Source of the DNA: Streptomyces sp. NRRL S-31
GTDB lineage: Bacteria > Actinomycetota > Actinomycetes > Streptomycetales > Streptomycetaceae
DNA length: 46,481 nucleotides
Direction: 5' to 3'
Assembly: GCF_000718775.1 (NCBI RefSeq)
Contig: NZ_JOCB01000069.1
Span: forward strand, 1 to 46,481
Shown: piece after piece, positions 1 to 8,337 of the stretch
Position numbering within the stretch: position 1 is the first letter of the stretch
Layout: each line of letters starts with the position of its first letter
The notes under the pieces: generated by a model
What the model saw: only the letters and a program-made list of their open reading frames with translations
What the model was told of the DNA's origin: nothing
Database searches by the model: none
Program-made: the position numbers and the translations under genes

Positions 1-121
1 GCCGAGTGCCCCCGCGCCGCCCCCGCCACGCCCGGCACCCGGTGCCGCCGAGTGCCCCCGCGCCGCTCCCGTCACGCCCGGCGCCGCCGAGTGCCGCCGC
101 GCCGCCCCCGTCACGCCCGGC
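1..121. repeat. 39-bp tandem repeat array (3 units, first one truncated by the window edge)
   Basis: Units lie at 1-36, 44-82 and 83-121; each reads roughly GCCGCCGAGTGCC then CCGCGCCGC then TCACGCCCGGC, and the second and third differ at only two positions. A 7-bp insertion separates units 1 and 2. The last unit stops 5 bp before the stop codon of the ROK gene, so the array lies in its 3' flank. It may continue to the left of the window. No gene was seen here. Confidence 0.8.
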
Positions 122-126
122 CCCGC

Positions 127-1281
127 TCAGCGCGGCGTCACCGTGCCGTCCACCGCGAACAGCTGCTCCTCCACGTGGTCCAGGGCCAGCCGCAGCGCGC
201 CGGTCGCGACCGCCGCCTCGCCCAGCACCGACAGCGCGACCCGGGGCGGCCGCAGGCAGTAGCGCGCCAGCTCGCTCCGCAGCGGTTCCAGGACGCCGCT
301 CAGACCGGCCGCCCAGCCCCCGACCACGACCAGCTCCGGATCGAGCGCCAGCACCAGCGCCGCCACGTCGTGCACCAGCCGCTGGATGAAGCGCTCCACG
401 GCCGCCCGCGCCCGCCGGTCGCCCTCGCGCGCCAGCGCGAACACCTCGGCGACCGCCTGCTCGTCCAGCGGGTGCAGCGGCTCGTCGGTGGTGGACAGCA
501 GCGCCTCCGGCGTCGCCCCCCGGCCCAGCAGGTGCAGCGCGCCGATCTCCCCGGCCGCCCCGCCGTACCCCCGGTGCAGCCGCCCGCCGATCAGCGAACC
601 GGCCCCCGGGCTCAGCCCGGCCAGCACGAACACCACGTCGTCCGTCCCGGTCGCCGCTCCCTTCCAGTGCTCCGCGACCGCCGCCACGTTGGCGTCGTTC
701 TCCACCAGCACCGGGCACCGGAAGGAACGGCTCAGCCGTTCGCCGAGCCGCAGGCCCGTCCACTCCGGCAGGGCCGTGCTCAGCCGTACCGTGCCGTCCG
801 CCGCCACGATGCCGGGCGTGCCCACGCCCACCGCCCGCAGCGAACCACGCGCGACCCCCGCCCGGCGCAGCAGTTCGGCCACCGCGCCGCGCAGCCGGTC
901 CAGCCGCTCGTCCGCCGAGGCTCCCACACCGACCTCCTTGGCCTGCGCGCCCAGCACCCGGCCGTCCAGGTCGGCCAGGAGCGCGGCGACCCGGTGCGGC
1001 CCGATCTCCAGGCCCAGCAGATGCCCCGCCTCGGCCCGGAACCGGAACCGCCGGGCGGGCCGCCCCTGCCGGCGGGCGCCGCCCTCGTCGGCCGCCGCCT
1101 CCACCACGAGGCCGCCCTCGATGAGCCCCTCCACGACGCCCTCGACGGTCGGCCGGGACAGTCCGGTGACCCGGGTGATCTCGGTGAGCGTCGCACAGTC
1201 CGTGGCCCGCAGTGCGCGCAGCACCACCGCGGAATTGATCCTTCGCAGCAGCGAGGGATCGCCGCCGGTCAGCTGCCCCAC
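127..1281 (-). CDS. ROK family transcriptional regulator (NagC/XylR type)
   Basis: A predicted cytoplasmic sugar-responsive repressor of 384 residues. The N-terminal 75 residues form a winged helix (LTEITRVTGLSRPTVEGVV is the recognition region); the rest is a ROK sugar-kinase-like domain with VGTPG, LVENDANVAA and GGAAGEIGALHL motifs. I chose GTG 1281 because GGAGG lies 7 bases upstream and the protein then starts VGQLTGGDPSLLRR, as in relatives; an ATG at 1359 would add 26 low-complexity residues. The zinc motif CxCGxxGC that usually follows GEIGH in ROK proteins is absent, so the sugar-binding site may be altered. It is followed by the 39-bp repeat array. The effector and target genes cannot be read from the sequence; no sugar transporter is adjacent. 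Confidence 0.88.
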   Translation of the reverse strand: MGQLTGGDPSLLRRINSAVVLRALRATDCATLTEITRVTGLSRPTVEGVVEGLIEGGLVVEAAADEGGARRQGRPARRFRFRAEAGHLLGLEIGPHRVAALLADLDGRVLGAQAKEVGVGASADERLDRLRGAVAELLRRAGVARGSLRAVGVGTPGIVAADGTVRLSTALPEWTGLRLGERLSRSFRCPVLVENDANVAAVAEHWKGAATGTDDVVFVLAGLSPGAGSLIGGRLHRGYGGAAGEIGALHLLGRGATPEALLSTTDEPLHPLDEQAVAEVFALAREGDRRARAAVERFIQRLVHDVAALVLALDPELVVVGGWAAGLSGVLEPLRSELARYCLRPPRVALSVLGEAAVATGALRLALDHVEEQLFAVDGTVTPR

Positions 1282-1376
1282 CGTCCGTCCTCCCAGCTCG
1301 CAGGCGTATTGGCCGGATCGTACTCGTCCCGGCGCACCCCGGCGAGTGCCGGGCTCCACCCGGACCCGGCGCTCGC

Positions 1377-2024
1377 TCAGCCCGGCCCCACGAATCCCGA
1401 CTCGTAGGCCGCGATCACCGCCTGGGTGCGGTCCCGCGCGCCCAACTTGGCGAGGACGGAACTCACATGCGTCTTCACCGTCTCGGCACCCACGACCAGC
1501 CGGGCGGCGATCTCCGCGTTCGACAGACCCCGCGCCATGAGCCGCAGCACCTCCGCCTCCCGCTCCGTCAGCCGGGCCCGCTCCAGCGCCGCCCGGCCCC
1601 CGTCGCCGTACCGGGCGGCGAGCCGCCGTACGGAGGCCGGGAACAGCAGCGACTCGCCCTCCGCGACCAGCCGCACCGCGTGCACGATCTCCGCCGGGCG
1701 GGCCCGCTTGAGCAGGAACCCGTCGGCGCCCGCGCGCAGTGCCTCGTACACGTACGCGTCGTCCTCGAAGGTGGTCACCACCAGGATCTTCGGCGGCCCG
1801 TCCACCGTGCGCAGCACCGCGCGCGTGGCCTCGATGCCGTCCATCAGGGGCATCCGCACGTCCATGGCGACCACGTCCGGCCGCAGGCGCCGCACCAGAG
1901 GGACGACGGCCGCGCCGTCGGCCGCCTCGCCCACCACCTCGATGTCCGGCTGCGCCGAGAGCACGGCCCGCAGACCCGCGCGGACCAGCGGTTCGTCGTC
2001 GACAAGCAGTACGGTGACCGGCAT
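1377..2024 (-). CDS. NarL/LuxR-family two-component response regulator
   Basis: A 215-residue response regulator. The receiver domain spans residues 4-118, with acidic residues D9, D10 and E11, phosphoacceptor D55 (VVAMDVRMP) and a conserved lysine in GFLLKR. A LuxR-type helix-turn-helix lies at about 148-208 ([34 protein letters not shown]). It follows the histidine kinase gene on the same strand, separated by a 178-bp palindromic element (2034-2200), so the pair may be cotranscribed through that element. Its likely targets are the divergent ABC exporter genes and its own operon. The pairing with a DesK-type kinase is typical of Streptomyces systems sensing cell-envelope or membrane stress; the signal is unknown. 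Confidence 0.92.
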   Translation of the reverse strand: MPVTVLLVDDEPLVRAGLRAVLSAQPDIEVVGEAADGAAVVPLVRRLRPDVVAMDVRMPLMDGIEATRAVLRTVDGPPKILVVTTFEDDAYVYEALRAGADGFLLKRARPAEIVHAVRLVAEGESLLFPASVRRLAARYGDGGRAALERARLTEREAEVLRLMARGLSNAEIAARLVVGAETVKTHVSSVLAKLGARDRTQAVIAAYESGFVGPG

Positions 2025-2033
2025 CCGGCCAGC

Positions 2034-2200
2034 CTAGGGGGTTTCGTCTGGATCAGCCCGGGTCCGCGGCGTCCGGCACGGTGCCTCGCCGCGTTGTCGG
2101 ACCACCCGAGTACGCCCAGTACGCGGGTGGTCCTCCGCCTTGCGATGCACCGCACCGGACGCCGCGGCCTGATCCGACCTGATCCAAACGAAACCCCCTG
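2034..2200. repeat. Long imperfect palindromic element (copies A and B of a dispersed repeat)
   Basis: The whole kinase-regulator gap is one large imperfect inverted repeat. The left arm starts CTAGGGGGTTTCGTCTGG (2034) and the right arm, read on the minus strand from about 2198, starts CAGGGGGTTTCGTTTGG. Both continue with GATCAG, then CCGCGGCGTCCGG, then a less similar stretch. The centre holds GGACCACCCG and CGGGTGGTCC (about 2098-2132) separated by GTAC-containing sequence. Related single arms occur at 23933 and 33929 in this window. The form resembles a REPIN or MITE-like element. Confidence 0.75.
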
Positions 2201-2202
2201 GG

Positions 2203-3357
2203 TCAACCGAGCGGCAGCTCCGCCCGCACCTGCCAGTCATCCTCGTCCGGACCCGTCCGGGCGGCGCCGCCGAGCAGCGCGGCCCGCTCCCGTATGCCGC
2301 GCAGACCGCTGCCCCGCCCGGCGCCGGCCACCGGCCCCGGCAGCGGATTGCGCACCTCCAGGGCGAGCGTGCCGCCGGCGACCGTGATCCGCACCCGCAC
2401 CCGCACGGCTCCCGCGTGCCGCAGCACGTTGGTCAGGGCCTCCTGGAGGATGCGGTAGCCCTCACGGGACACCGGACCCGGCACGGCCTCGACCGGCCCC
2501 GTCACCTCCGCGTCGACCCTCGCCCCGGACGCCCGCGCCGACTCCAGCAGCCGGCCCGCGTCGGCCAGCGTGGGCCGCGCGCTCGCCGGCCGCTCCGCCT
2601 CCCGCAGGATGCCCAGCACCCGTTCCAGGTCGGCGAGCGCGGCCCGGCCGGTCTCCTCGATGGCGTCCAGCGCCCGGTCGGTGAATCCGGGATCGCCCGC
2701 CGCCCGCGCGGCACCCGCCTGCACCACCGCCACCGTCAGGGCGTGCCCGATCGAGTCGTGCAACTCCCGGGCGATCCGGGTGCGTTCCAGCAACTGCTCG
2801 GTACGCTCCTCCAGCGCGGCCAGCCGTTCGGCCGCGCCGGGCCCCAGCAGCCGGCGCGCACCGGCGGTGACCAGCTCGCCGAGCCCGACCACCACGCCGT
2901 ACAGGGCGAGCAGCGGCAGCGGCGCGAGCAGCGCCCAGGCGCGGTGCGGCGGCAGCCGTCCCAGCAGCGGTATCCCGGACGGCGCGTTCCCCCAGGCGCA
3001 GCGGGCCAGCTCGAAGCCGGTGATGAGCAGCCACACCATGGCGGCCACGGTCGCCGCGCCGAGCACCATCCGCAGGCCGAGCCAGAGCACGGTGCGCAGC
3101 CGGTCCCGCCAGGTCGCCGACGGCGCCTCGGAGATGCCCGGCTCCGCCTCACCCGGCGTCAGCAGCAGCCGTGCCTGCACGCCCTCGCCCAACCGCACCG
3201 CCGGGACGAGACCGAGCGGGACGAGGAGCAGCGCGGGCACCCAGGGGTGCCACGGGTCGATGAACAGCCAGACGCTGACCGGAAGCACCGGCACCCACAG
3301 ATGGAGCAGGCGTGTGTACGTCGTCCCGCGCAGCAGCGGGCGCAGCAGGCGGACCAT
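2203..3357 (-). CDS. DesK/NarX-type sensor histidine kinase
   Basis: A 384-residue membrane kinase. Several hydrophobic helices occupy residues 15-60 and 88-165. The HisKA_3 dimerisation domain follows, with phospho-acceptor His200 in RELHDSIGHALT, then a HATPase_c domain with N box EALTNVLRHAG and a C-terminal GSGLRGIRERAALLGG. I chose ATG 3357 because it opens directly into the first membrane segment, while a longer reading frame to 3726 would run through the divergent ABC gene. It presumably phosphorylates the downstream NarL-type regulator. Its promoter shares a 108-bp gap, containing a large GC palindrome, with the ABC exporter genes. The stop codon is 4 bases before the palindromic element. 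Confidence 0.9.
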   Translation of the reverse strand: MVRLLRPLLRGTTYTRLLHLWVPVLPVSVWLFIDPWHPWVPALLLVPLGLVPAVRLGEGVQARLLLTPGEAEPGISEAPSATWRDRLRTVLWLGLRMVLGAATVAAMVWLLITGFELARCAWGNAPSGIPLLGRLPPHRAWALLAPLPLLALYGVVVGLGELVTAGARRLLGPGAAERLAALEERTEQLLERTRIARELHDSIGHALTVAVVQAGAARAAGDPGFTDRALDAIEETGRAALADLERVLGILREAERPASARPTLADAGRLLESARASGARVDAEVTGPVEAVPGPVSREGYRILQEALTNVLRHAGAVRVRVRITVAGGTLALEVRNPLPGPVAGAGRGSGLRGIRERAALLGGAARTGPDEDDWQVRAELPLG

Positions 3358-3390
3358 GGGGCCATCGTCGCAGGCGGCACCGACAACGGG

Positions 3391-3432
3391 CCTCCCCCGC
3401 CCGGGGGAGACGGTCCCCGCCGGCGGGGGAGG
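3391..3432. promoter_or_regulatory. Operator-like palindrome in the divergent kinase/ABC promoter region
   Basis: CCTCCCCCGCC (3391-3401) is repeated in perfect inverse as GGCGGGGGAGG (3422-3432), with a second nested CCCCCG...CGGGGG inside. It sits midway between the histidine kinase start (3357) and the ABC ATPase start (3466). This would suit a dimeric response regulator, but GC-rich hairpins are frequent in this genome. Confidence 0.4.
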
Positions 3433-3465
3433 CCCCGAACCCTCTTGTCCGGTCAGGCTGTCGCC

Positions 3466-4386
3466 ATGACCAGCATCGACGTACGAGACCTCACCAAGGA
3501 GTACGCCGGCCGGCGGGCCGTGGACCACCTCACCTTCAGCGTCCGGCCCGGCCGCGTCACCGGCTTCCTCGGCCCGAACGGCGCCGGCAAGTCCACCACC
3601 TTCCGCCTCGTCCTCGGCCTCGACCGGCCCACCAACGGCAGCGCCACCATCGGCGGCCGGGCCTACCAGCGGCTCCGCGCACCCCTGAACCGGGTCGGCG
3701 CCCTGCTCGACGCGCGCGCCGCGCACGGCTCACGCACCGCCCGCGATCACCTGCTGGCCCTGGCAACGAGCAACCGCATTCCGGCCCGCCGGGTCGACAC
3801 CGTCCTGGAGGAGACCGGTCTCGCCCCCGTGGCGCGGCGCCGGGTGCGCACGTACTCCCTCGGCATGCGCCAGCGGCTCGGCATCGCCGCCGCCCTGCTC
3901 GGCGACCCCGAGGTGGTCCTGCTCGACGAACCCGCCAACGGCCTCGACCCCGAGGGCATCGTATGGATCCGCACGCTGCTGCGCCGGCTCGCGGCGGACG
4001 GCCGTACGGTCCTGGTCTCCAGCCACCTGATGGGTGAGACCGCCGCCTTCGCCGACCACCTGCTCATCCTCGGCAGGGGCCGGCTGCTCGCCGACACCCC
4101 GGTGCGGGAGTTCATCCACGCGCGCGTACGGCCCCACGTCCGCGTCCGCACCAGCGACCCGGCCGCCCTCGGTGAGCTCCTCGCCCGGCACGGCCACGAC
4201 GCCGCACGGGAGCCGGACGGCAGCTGGACCGTGCCGCACGCGCGCGTGGACGACCTCGGCCGGCTGATGTCCGAGGCGGGCGTCCCCGTCCTGGAACTCA
4301 CCGCCCGCGAGGCCACGCTGGAAGAGGCCTACCTCGATCTGACGGCCGCCGAGGCCGAGTTCACCGCCGTGCCCCAGGAGACCTGA
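3466..4386 (+). CDS. ABC transporter ATP-binding protein
   Basis: A 306-residue nucleotide-binding subunit that powers export by the membrane protein encoded next to it. Walker A is GPNGAGKS at about residues 36-43, the signature is YSLGMRQRL, and Walker B is VVLLDEPANGLDPEG, followed by a switch histidine in LVSSHLMGE. The C-terminal 90 residues resemble the extra domain of drug and bacitracin-type exporters (DrrA/BcrA). ATG 3466 begins MTSIDVRDLTKEY, the usual N-terminus. The permease starts 2 bases after its stop, so they form a translationally linked pair, divergent from the two-component genes, as in envelope-stress detoxification modules. The substrate is unknown. Confidence 0.92.
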   Translation: MTSIDVRDLTKEYAGRRAVDHLTFSVRPGRVTGFLGPNGAGKSTTFRLVLGLDRPTNGSATIGGRAYQRLRAPLNRVGALLDARAAHGSRTARDHLLALATSNRIPARRVDTVLEETGLAPVARRRVRTYSLGMRQRLGIAAALLGDPEVVLLDEPANGLDPEGIVWIRTLLRRLAADGRTVLVSSHLMGETAAFADHLLILGRGRLLADTPVREFIHARVRPHVRVRTSDPAALGELLARHGHDAAREPDGSWTVPHARVDDLGRLMSEAGVPVLELTAREATLEEAYLDLTAAEAEFTAVPQET

Positions 4387-4388
4387 CC

Positions 4389-5105
4389 ATGTCCTTCGCA
4401 CCCGTGCTGCACGCCGAGTGGATCAAGATCCGCACCCTGTGCTCCCTGTGGGCCGCCCTCGCCGCGATCCTCGTCGCCACCACCGCCTTCTCGGCGCTCG
4501 CCTCGGCCGACACCGGTACCGGCGACTTCGACCCGCTGTCCTCGGTGTTCTTCGGGGTCGGCTTCGGGCAGGTCGCCGCGATCGCCTTCGGTACGACGGC
4601 CGTGGCGTCCGAGTTCCGGGGCGGCGCGCTCGCGCTGACGCTGTCGGCGGTGCCCGACCGGGGGCGCTGGTGCGCGGCGAAGGCCACGGCGATCGCGCTG
4701 CCGGTGCTGGCCGTCGGCCTGCTCACCGGTCTCGTCACGCTCCTGGTGGGCCGGGCCGCCCTCGGCCCGTCCGCGCCCGGCTGGGGCGAGGGGCTGCGCG
4801 GTGCCGTCGGCTGCGGGCTGTACCTGACGCTGATGGCTCTGTTCGCCGCCGGACTGGCGGCCGTGCTGCGCAGCGGAGTCGCGACCCTCTCCGTCCTGAT
4901 CCCGTTCCTGCTGATCGTGTCCTTCGTCGTCGGCGACCTGTCCGGCGGGGTCGCCGATCTCCTGCCCGACCGGGCCGGCCAAGTGGTCCTGCACGGCACA
5001 TGGGACGGCTTCCTCGGCCCGTGGAGCGGCCTTGCTGTGACCGCGCTGTGGACGGCGGCGGCCCTCCTGGCGGGAGGGTGGAGTGTGCGGTGCCGGGACG
5101 CCTGA
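4389..5105 (+). CDS. ABC transporter permease
   Basis: A 238-residue integral membrane protein with about six hydrophobic segments (roughly residues 18-40, 55-75, 98-125, 138-160, 170-190 and 212-232). It opens MSFAPVLHAEWIKIRT, the EWxKxRT signature of ABC-2-type permeases that pair with BcrA-like ATPases. It begins 2 bases after the ATPase stop codon. It probably forms the transmembrane pathway of the exporter controlled by the neighbouring two-component system. The exported molecule cannot be inferred. Confidence 0.88.
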   Translation: MSFAPVLHAEWIKIRTLCSLWAALAAILVATTAFSALASADTGTGDFDPLSSVFFGVGFGQVAAIAFGTTAVASEFRGGALALTLSAVPDRGRWCAAKATAIALPVLAVGLLTGLVTLLVGRAALGPSAPGWGEGLRGAVGCGLYLTLMALFAAGLAAVLRSGVATLSVLIPFLLIVSFVVGDLSGGVADLLPDRAGQVVLHGTWDGFLGPWSGLAVTALWTAAALLAGGWSVRCRDA

Positions 5106-5116
5106 CGGAACGCCAC

Positions 5117-5139
5117 TTGTCAGTGGCGCCCGCTTTACT
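5117..5139 (+). promoter_or_regulatory. RecA-NDp/PafBC-type promoter candidate
   Basis: TTGTCAGTG (5117-5125) is followed after exactly 8 bases by TTTACT (5134-5139). The mycobacterial RecA-independent DNA-damage promoter is TTGTCRGTG-N8-TANNNT, so only one position of the -10 element differs. The ATG at 5147 is 7 bases downstream of the -10 element, as expected for a leaderless transcript. The motif also lies in a perfect GCCACT-TGTC-AGTGGC inverted repeat (5112-5127). Confidence 0.5.
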
Positions 5140-5191
5140 GGACCGCATGGACCGCATGGACCGCATGGACCGCACGGACAGCATGGACATC
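5138..5191 (+). repeat. 9-bp tandem repeat across a start codon
   Basis: CTGGACCGC, then ATGGACCGC three times, then ACGGACAGC and ATGGACATC lie in register from 5138 to 5191. Each unit adds Met-Asp-Arg and another possible start codon without changing frame, so copy-number change would alter only N-terminal length and the promoter-to-start distance. Confidence 0.8.
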
Positions 5192-5626
5192 GCCGCGTGC
5201 CTGGCCCTCGTCGACCTGCTGTGCGCCCGGGAGTTCCCGGCGGCGCGCGTCGGGACGGAGCACGGCGAGAGCGGGCCCGGCTATCACATAGCCGCCTTAC
5301 GGACCGGCGAGGAGTTCCGGGAGGACGACGGCAGCGGACGGGAGGAGGCGGAGGAGCAGTTCGAGGCCGACCGGGACGGTCTCGCCGAGCGGCTCGGCGA
5401 ACGCTGGGGGCGGCCGCAGCACTTCAGCCTGTACAGCGTGCTGGACCGCGCCATGGCGGGCGAGGACATCGCGGAGCCCTGGGCCGGGCTCAGCGGCCAC
5501 GTCCCGGACGTGCAGGTGTGGCGGGCGCCCGGCACCGGCCGCTGGGTCGCCCTCGGAGTCTCCCGGTGGGACGAGGAGATGCCCTTCCAACTGCTCGGCG
5601 TGGTGACGGAGATCGACCCGCCCTGA
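5147..5626 (+). CDS. Small acidic protein of unknown function, TTA codon present
   Basis: A 159-residue soluble protein that I do not recognise. It has an acidic centre (EEFREDDGSGREEAEEQFEA) and a C-terminal WRAPGTGRWVALGVSRWDEEMPFQLLGV that looks like a compact beta-rich domain; small Streptomyces proteins of this type are annotated as hypothetical. The start is ambiguous: 9-bp repeats place in-frame ATGs at 5147, 5156, 5165 and 5183 (MDRMDRMDRMDRTDSMD). I chose 5147 because no ribosome-binding site is visible and a -10-like TTTACT lies 7 bases upstream, suggesting leaderless expression. Codon 51 (5297-5299) is TTA, the rare leucine codon read by the bldA tRNA, so translation may be limited to late growth. 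Confidence 0.75.
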   Translation: MDRMDRMDRTDSMDIAACLALVDLLCAREFPAARVGTEHGESGPGYHIAALRTGEEFREDDGSGREEAEEQFEADRDGLAERLGERWGRPQHFSLYSVLDRAMAGEDIAEPWAGLSGHVPDVQVWRAPGTGRWVALGVSRWDEEMPFQLLGVVTEIDPP

Positions 5627-5833
5627 CCGCCCTGGCCGCCGGCCCGCCACGGCCGGGCAAGGGCCGGTGGTCCCTCCTCCGCGGGCCGTTGCCGGGACCG
5701 TTCGGCTCTATCCGGACCCGGGGTGCTGCCGACGATCATGTGACGACGGCCGGGAAGGGCCATGTCCATGTCTCCCGTTGACGGCACTTCCCGGCTCGTC
5801 TGCTACAGGAGCAGAGCGGAAGGACGCCGTCCG

Positions 5834-7537
5834 GTGGACGAGGTACAGACACACCAGGTGGGGGCCGGGAGGCCGCCGGTCGCGGTTCCCATGGCCGTGG
5901 ACACGGCGGGGGGTGCGGAACCAGCGGAGGGCCGGGCGTCCTGGACGGAGTGGCTGACCACGACCGACCACAAGAGGATCGGGACGCTGTATCTGGTCAC
6001 CGCCTTCGTGTTCTTCGCCGTCGGCGGGGTGATGGCGCTGCTGATGCGCGCCGAGCTGGCCCGCCCGGGCTTGCAGATCATGTCGAACGAGCAGTTCAAC
6101 CAGGCGTTCACCATGCACGGCTCGATCATGCTGCTGATGTTCGCGATGCCGCTGTTCACCGGCTTCGCCAACTGGATCATGCCCTTGCAGATCGGCGCCC
6201 CGGACGTCGCCTTCCCCCGGCTGAACATGCTCGCCTACTGGCTCTTCCTGTTCGGCTCCTCCATAGCGGCGTTCGGCTTCCTCACCCCGGACGGCGCGGC
6301 GGACTTCGGGTGGTTCCTGTACGCGCCGCTGTCCGACGCGGTCCACTCGCCCGGCCTGGGCGCCGACCTGTGGATCATGGGCGTGGCACTGTCCGGCTTC
6401 GGCTCGATCGCGGGCGCGGTCAACTTCATCACCACGATCGTCTGCATGCGCGCGCCGGGCATGACCATGTTCCGCATGTCGATCTTCACCTGGAACGTGC
6501 TGCTCACCTCGGTGCTGGTCCTGCTCGTCTTCCCGGTGCTGGCCGCCGCGCTGTTCGCGCTGGAGTGCGACCGGAAGTTCGGCAGCCATGTCTTCGACGC
6601 GGCCAGCGGCGGTGCCCTGCTGTGGCAGCACCTGTTCTGGTTCTTCGGCCATCCCGAGGTGTACATCCTGGCCCTGCCGTTCTTCGGGATCGTCTCCGAG
6701 GTCATCCCAGTGTTCAGCCGCAAGCCGATGTTCGGCTACATGGGCCTGGTCGCCGCGACCATCGCGATCGCCGGTCTGTCCGTGACGGTGTGGGCCCATC
6801 ACATGTACGTCACCGGTGGAGTGTTGCTGCCCTTCTTCTCCTTCATGACCTTCCTGATCGCCGTGCCGACCGGGGTGAAGTTCTTCAACTGGATCGGCAC
6901 GATGTGGAAGGGCTCGCTGTCTTTCGAGACACCGATGCTGTGGACGAGCGGGTTCCTCATCACCTTCGTCTTCGGCGGGCTCACGGGGGTGATCCTGGCC
7001 TCGCCGCCGCTGGACTTCCACCTGTCCGACTCGTACTTCGTCGTCGCCCACTTCCACTACACGGTGTTCGGCACGGTCGTCTACGCGATGTTCGCCGGAT
7101 TCCACTTCTGGTGGCCCAAGTTCACCGGCAGGATGCTGGACGAACGCCTCGGCAAGATCACCTTCTGGACACTGACGGCGGGCTTCCACCTGACCTTCCT
7201 GGTCCAGCACTGGCTGGGCGCGGAGGGCATGCCCCGCCGCTACGCCGACTACCTGGCCGCGGACGGCTTCACGGCCCTCAACACCCTCTCCACGATCGGC
7301 TCCTTCCTGCTCGGCCTGTCGATCCTGCCGTTCCTCTACAACGTGTGGAAGACCGCCAGGTACGGCGAGCCGGTACGGACCGACGACCCCTGGGGTTACG
7401 GCCGCTCCCTGGAATGGGCCACCTCCTGCCCGCCCCCGCGCCACAACTTCGTCTCGCTCCCGCGGATCCGGTCCGAGTCCCCGGCGTTCGACCTGCACCA
7501 TCCGGAGATCGCCGCTCTCGAAGAGGCCGCGAGGTAG
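5834..7537 (+). CDS. ctaD: Cytochrome c oxidase subunit I (aa3 type)
   Basis: The catalytic subunit of a haem-copper terminal oxidase in the cytoplasmic membrane, reducing O2 with cytochrome c electrons and pumping protons. All key residues are present (numbering from GTG 5834): haem a ligand H95 (FTMHGSIM), CuB ligands H273, H322 and H323, cross-linked Y277 in HPEVY, E275, K-channel K349 (TGVKFFNW), and H406/H408 in HFHYT for haem a3 and haem a. GTG 5834 gives 567 residues, the family length, with GGAAGGA 9 bases upstream. ATG 5762 would add 24 residues and also has a purine-rich site before it, so the start is not certain. No subunit II or III gene is adjacent, so this is probably a second, stand-alone copy separate from the main ctaCDFE/qcr cluster. 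Confidence 0.9.
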   Translation: MDEVQTHQVGAGRPPVAVPMAVDTAGGAEPAEGRASWTEWLTTTDHKRIGTLYLVTAFVFFAVGGVMALLMRAELARPGLQIMSNEQFNQAFTMHGSIMLLMFAMPLFTGFANWIMPLQIGAPDVAFPRLNMLAYWLFLFGSSIAAFGFLTPDGAADFGWFLYAPLSDAVHSPGLGADLWIMGVALSGFGSIAGAVNFITTIVCMRAPGMTMFRMSIFTWNVLLTSVLVLLVFPVLAAALFALECDRKFGSHVFDAASGGALLWQHLFWFFGHPEVYILALPFFGIVSEVIPVFSRKPMFGYMGLVAATIAIAGLSVTVWAHHMYVTGGVLLPFFSFMTFLIAVPTGVKFFNWIGTMWKGSLSFETPMLWTSGFLITFVFGGLTGVILASPPLDFHLSDSYFVVAHFHYTVFGTVVYAMFAGFHFWWPKFTGRMLDERLGKITFWTLTAGFHLTFLVQHWLGAEGMPRRYADYLAADGFTALNTLSTIGSFLLGLSILPFLYNVWKTARYGEPVRTDDPWGYGRSLEWATSCPPPRHNFVSLPRIRSESPAFDLHHPEIAALEEAAR

Positions 7538-7540
7538 ACC

Positions 7541-8116
7541 GTGCGGCAAGCACTTCTCGCCCTCGCCACCGCCACGACGACCGCGTCCGGCTGCGTCTGG
7601 TACGTACCGGCCCTCGTGACCCTGCGCGCCGGGGCCGACCGGCCCGCCTCGCACCGCCGGGCGGCGGTCGGCTGCCTGACCGGCTGGGGCACGGCCGGGA
7701 TCGTCACCGTACTGCTGCTCCTGACCCGGACGTGGTGGACACCGTGCGCCGCGGCCGGCACGGGCGGACTCCTCACGGCCGCCCTGATGACCCGCGCGGC
7801 GGCGCTCCGGCGGCGGGAGACACGCGAAGCCGCCCTCCAGTGGACGCGACTGGGGCAGGGGGCCACCCTGCTGGCGGCGGACCGCGGCCGGCACGTCGTG
7901 GCCGTCCTCGTCGGCGCGGGACTGGTGGCCGCCACCCTCGCGGCGGCGGCCGGAGCCTCCTTCGTGGCCGGACACACCACGAGCCGACCGGTGGCCCTCA
8001 CCGTCCCCGCCGCCGTACTCGGCGCGTTCCTCGCGTCGGCGGCGGCGTACGCGCGCGTGGCTCGCCGCCGCACCGGCACACGACGGGCAACGACGCCCGA
8101 ACGGTCCCGTGGATGA
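7541..8116 (+). CDS. Membrane protein of unknown function next to ctaD
   Basis: A 191-residue protein with four predicted membrane segments (about residues 5-28, 42-62, 68-88 and 122-180 as two helices) and a basic C-terminus. It begins with GTG 7541, 3 bases after the ctaD stop, so the two are probably cotranslated. I do not recognise a family. The position suggests a role with the orphan oxidase subunit, for example assembly or stabilisation, but no haem or copper motif is visible. Confidence 0.7.
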   Translation: MRQALLALATATTTASGCVWYVPALVTLRAGADRPASHRRAAVGCLTGWGTAGIVTVLLLLTRTWWTPCAAAGTGGLLTAALMTRAAALRRRETREAALQWTRLGQGATLLAADRGRHVVAVLVGAGLVAATLAAAAGASFVAGHTTSRPVALTVPAAVLGAFLASAAAYARVARRRTGTRRATTPERSRG

Positions 8117-8334
8117 GCGACCGTCGCCGGGACACCCCCGACCCGTCGCCGTCCCCGGAACCGCGGCGGGGCACTCCCGAGGGGCCGGCCCTCACCGGTC
8201 CGTCCCCCCGGGGCGGCCGGCGGTCCGGAGCGGGCGGCGCCACCCGGAGCGTTCTGGCGCTCGCGGTGGCCTATGTGCGCGTCGTTCACCGGCGTACCCG
8301 GAGGGCGCGTGAGCGGTCCCGGCGGGGCCGGTAG
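8113..8334 (+). CDS. Possible small basic protein, coupled by ATGA
   Basis: A 73-residue reading frame whose ATG overlaps the upstream stop codon in an ATGA junction, typical of translational coupling in Streptomyces operons. Third positions are nearly all G or C, as in real genes here. The N-terminal 45 residues are Pro/Arg/Gly-rich and disordered; residues 46-56 (SVLALAVAYVR) are weakly hydrophobic and the end is very basic. No family is recognised. High-GC DNA produces such frames by chance, so the call is tentative. Confidence 0.35.
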   Translation: MSDRRRDTPDPSPSPEPRRGTPEGPALTGPSPRGGRRSGAGGATRSVLALAVAYVRVVHRRTRRARERSRRGR

Positions 8335-8337
8335 CCG

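Noticed and set aside
5708..7975. A 755-residue minus-strand frame opposite ctaD
   Set aside because: It is the antisense shadow of a gene with all haem-copper ligands intact; its translation is charged low-complexity sequence.
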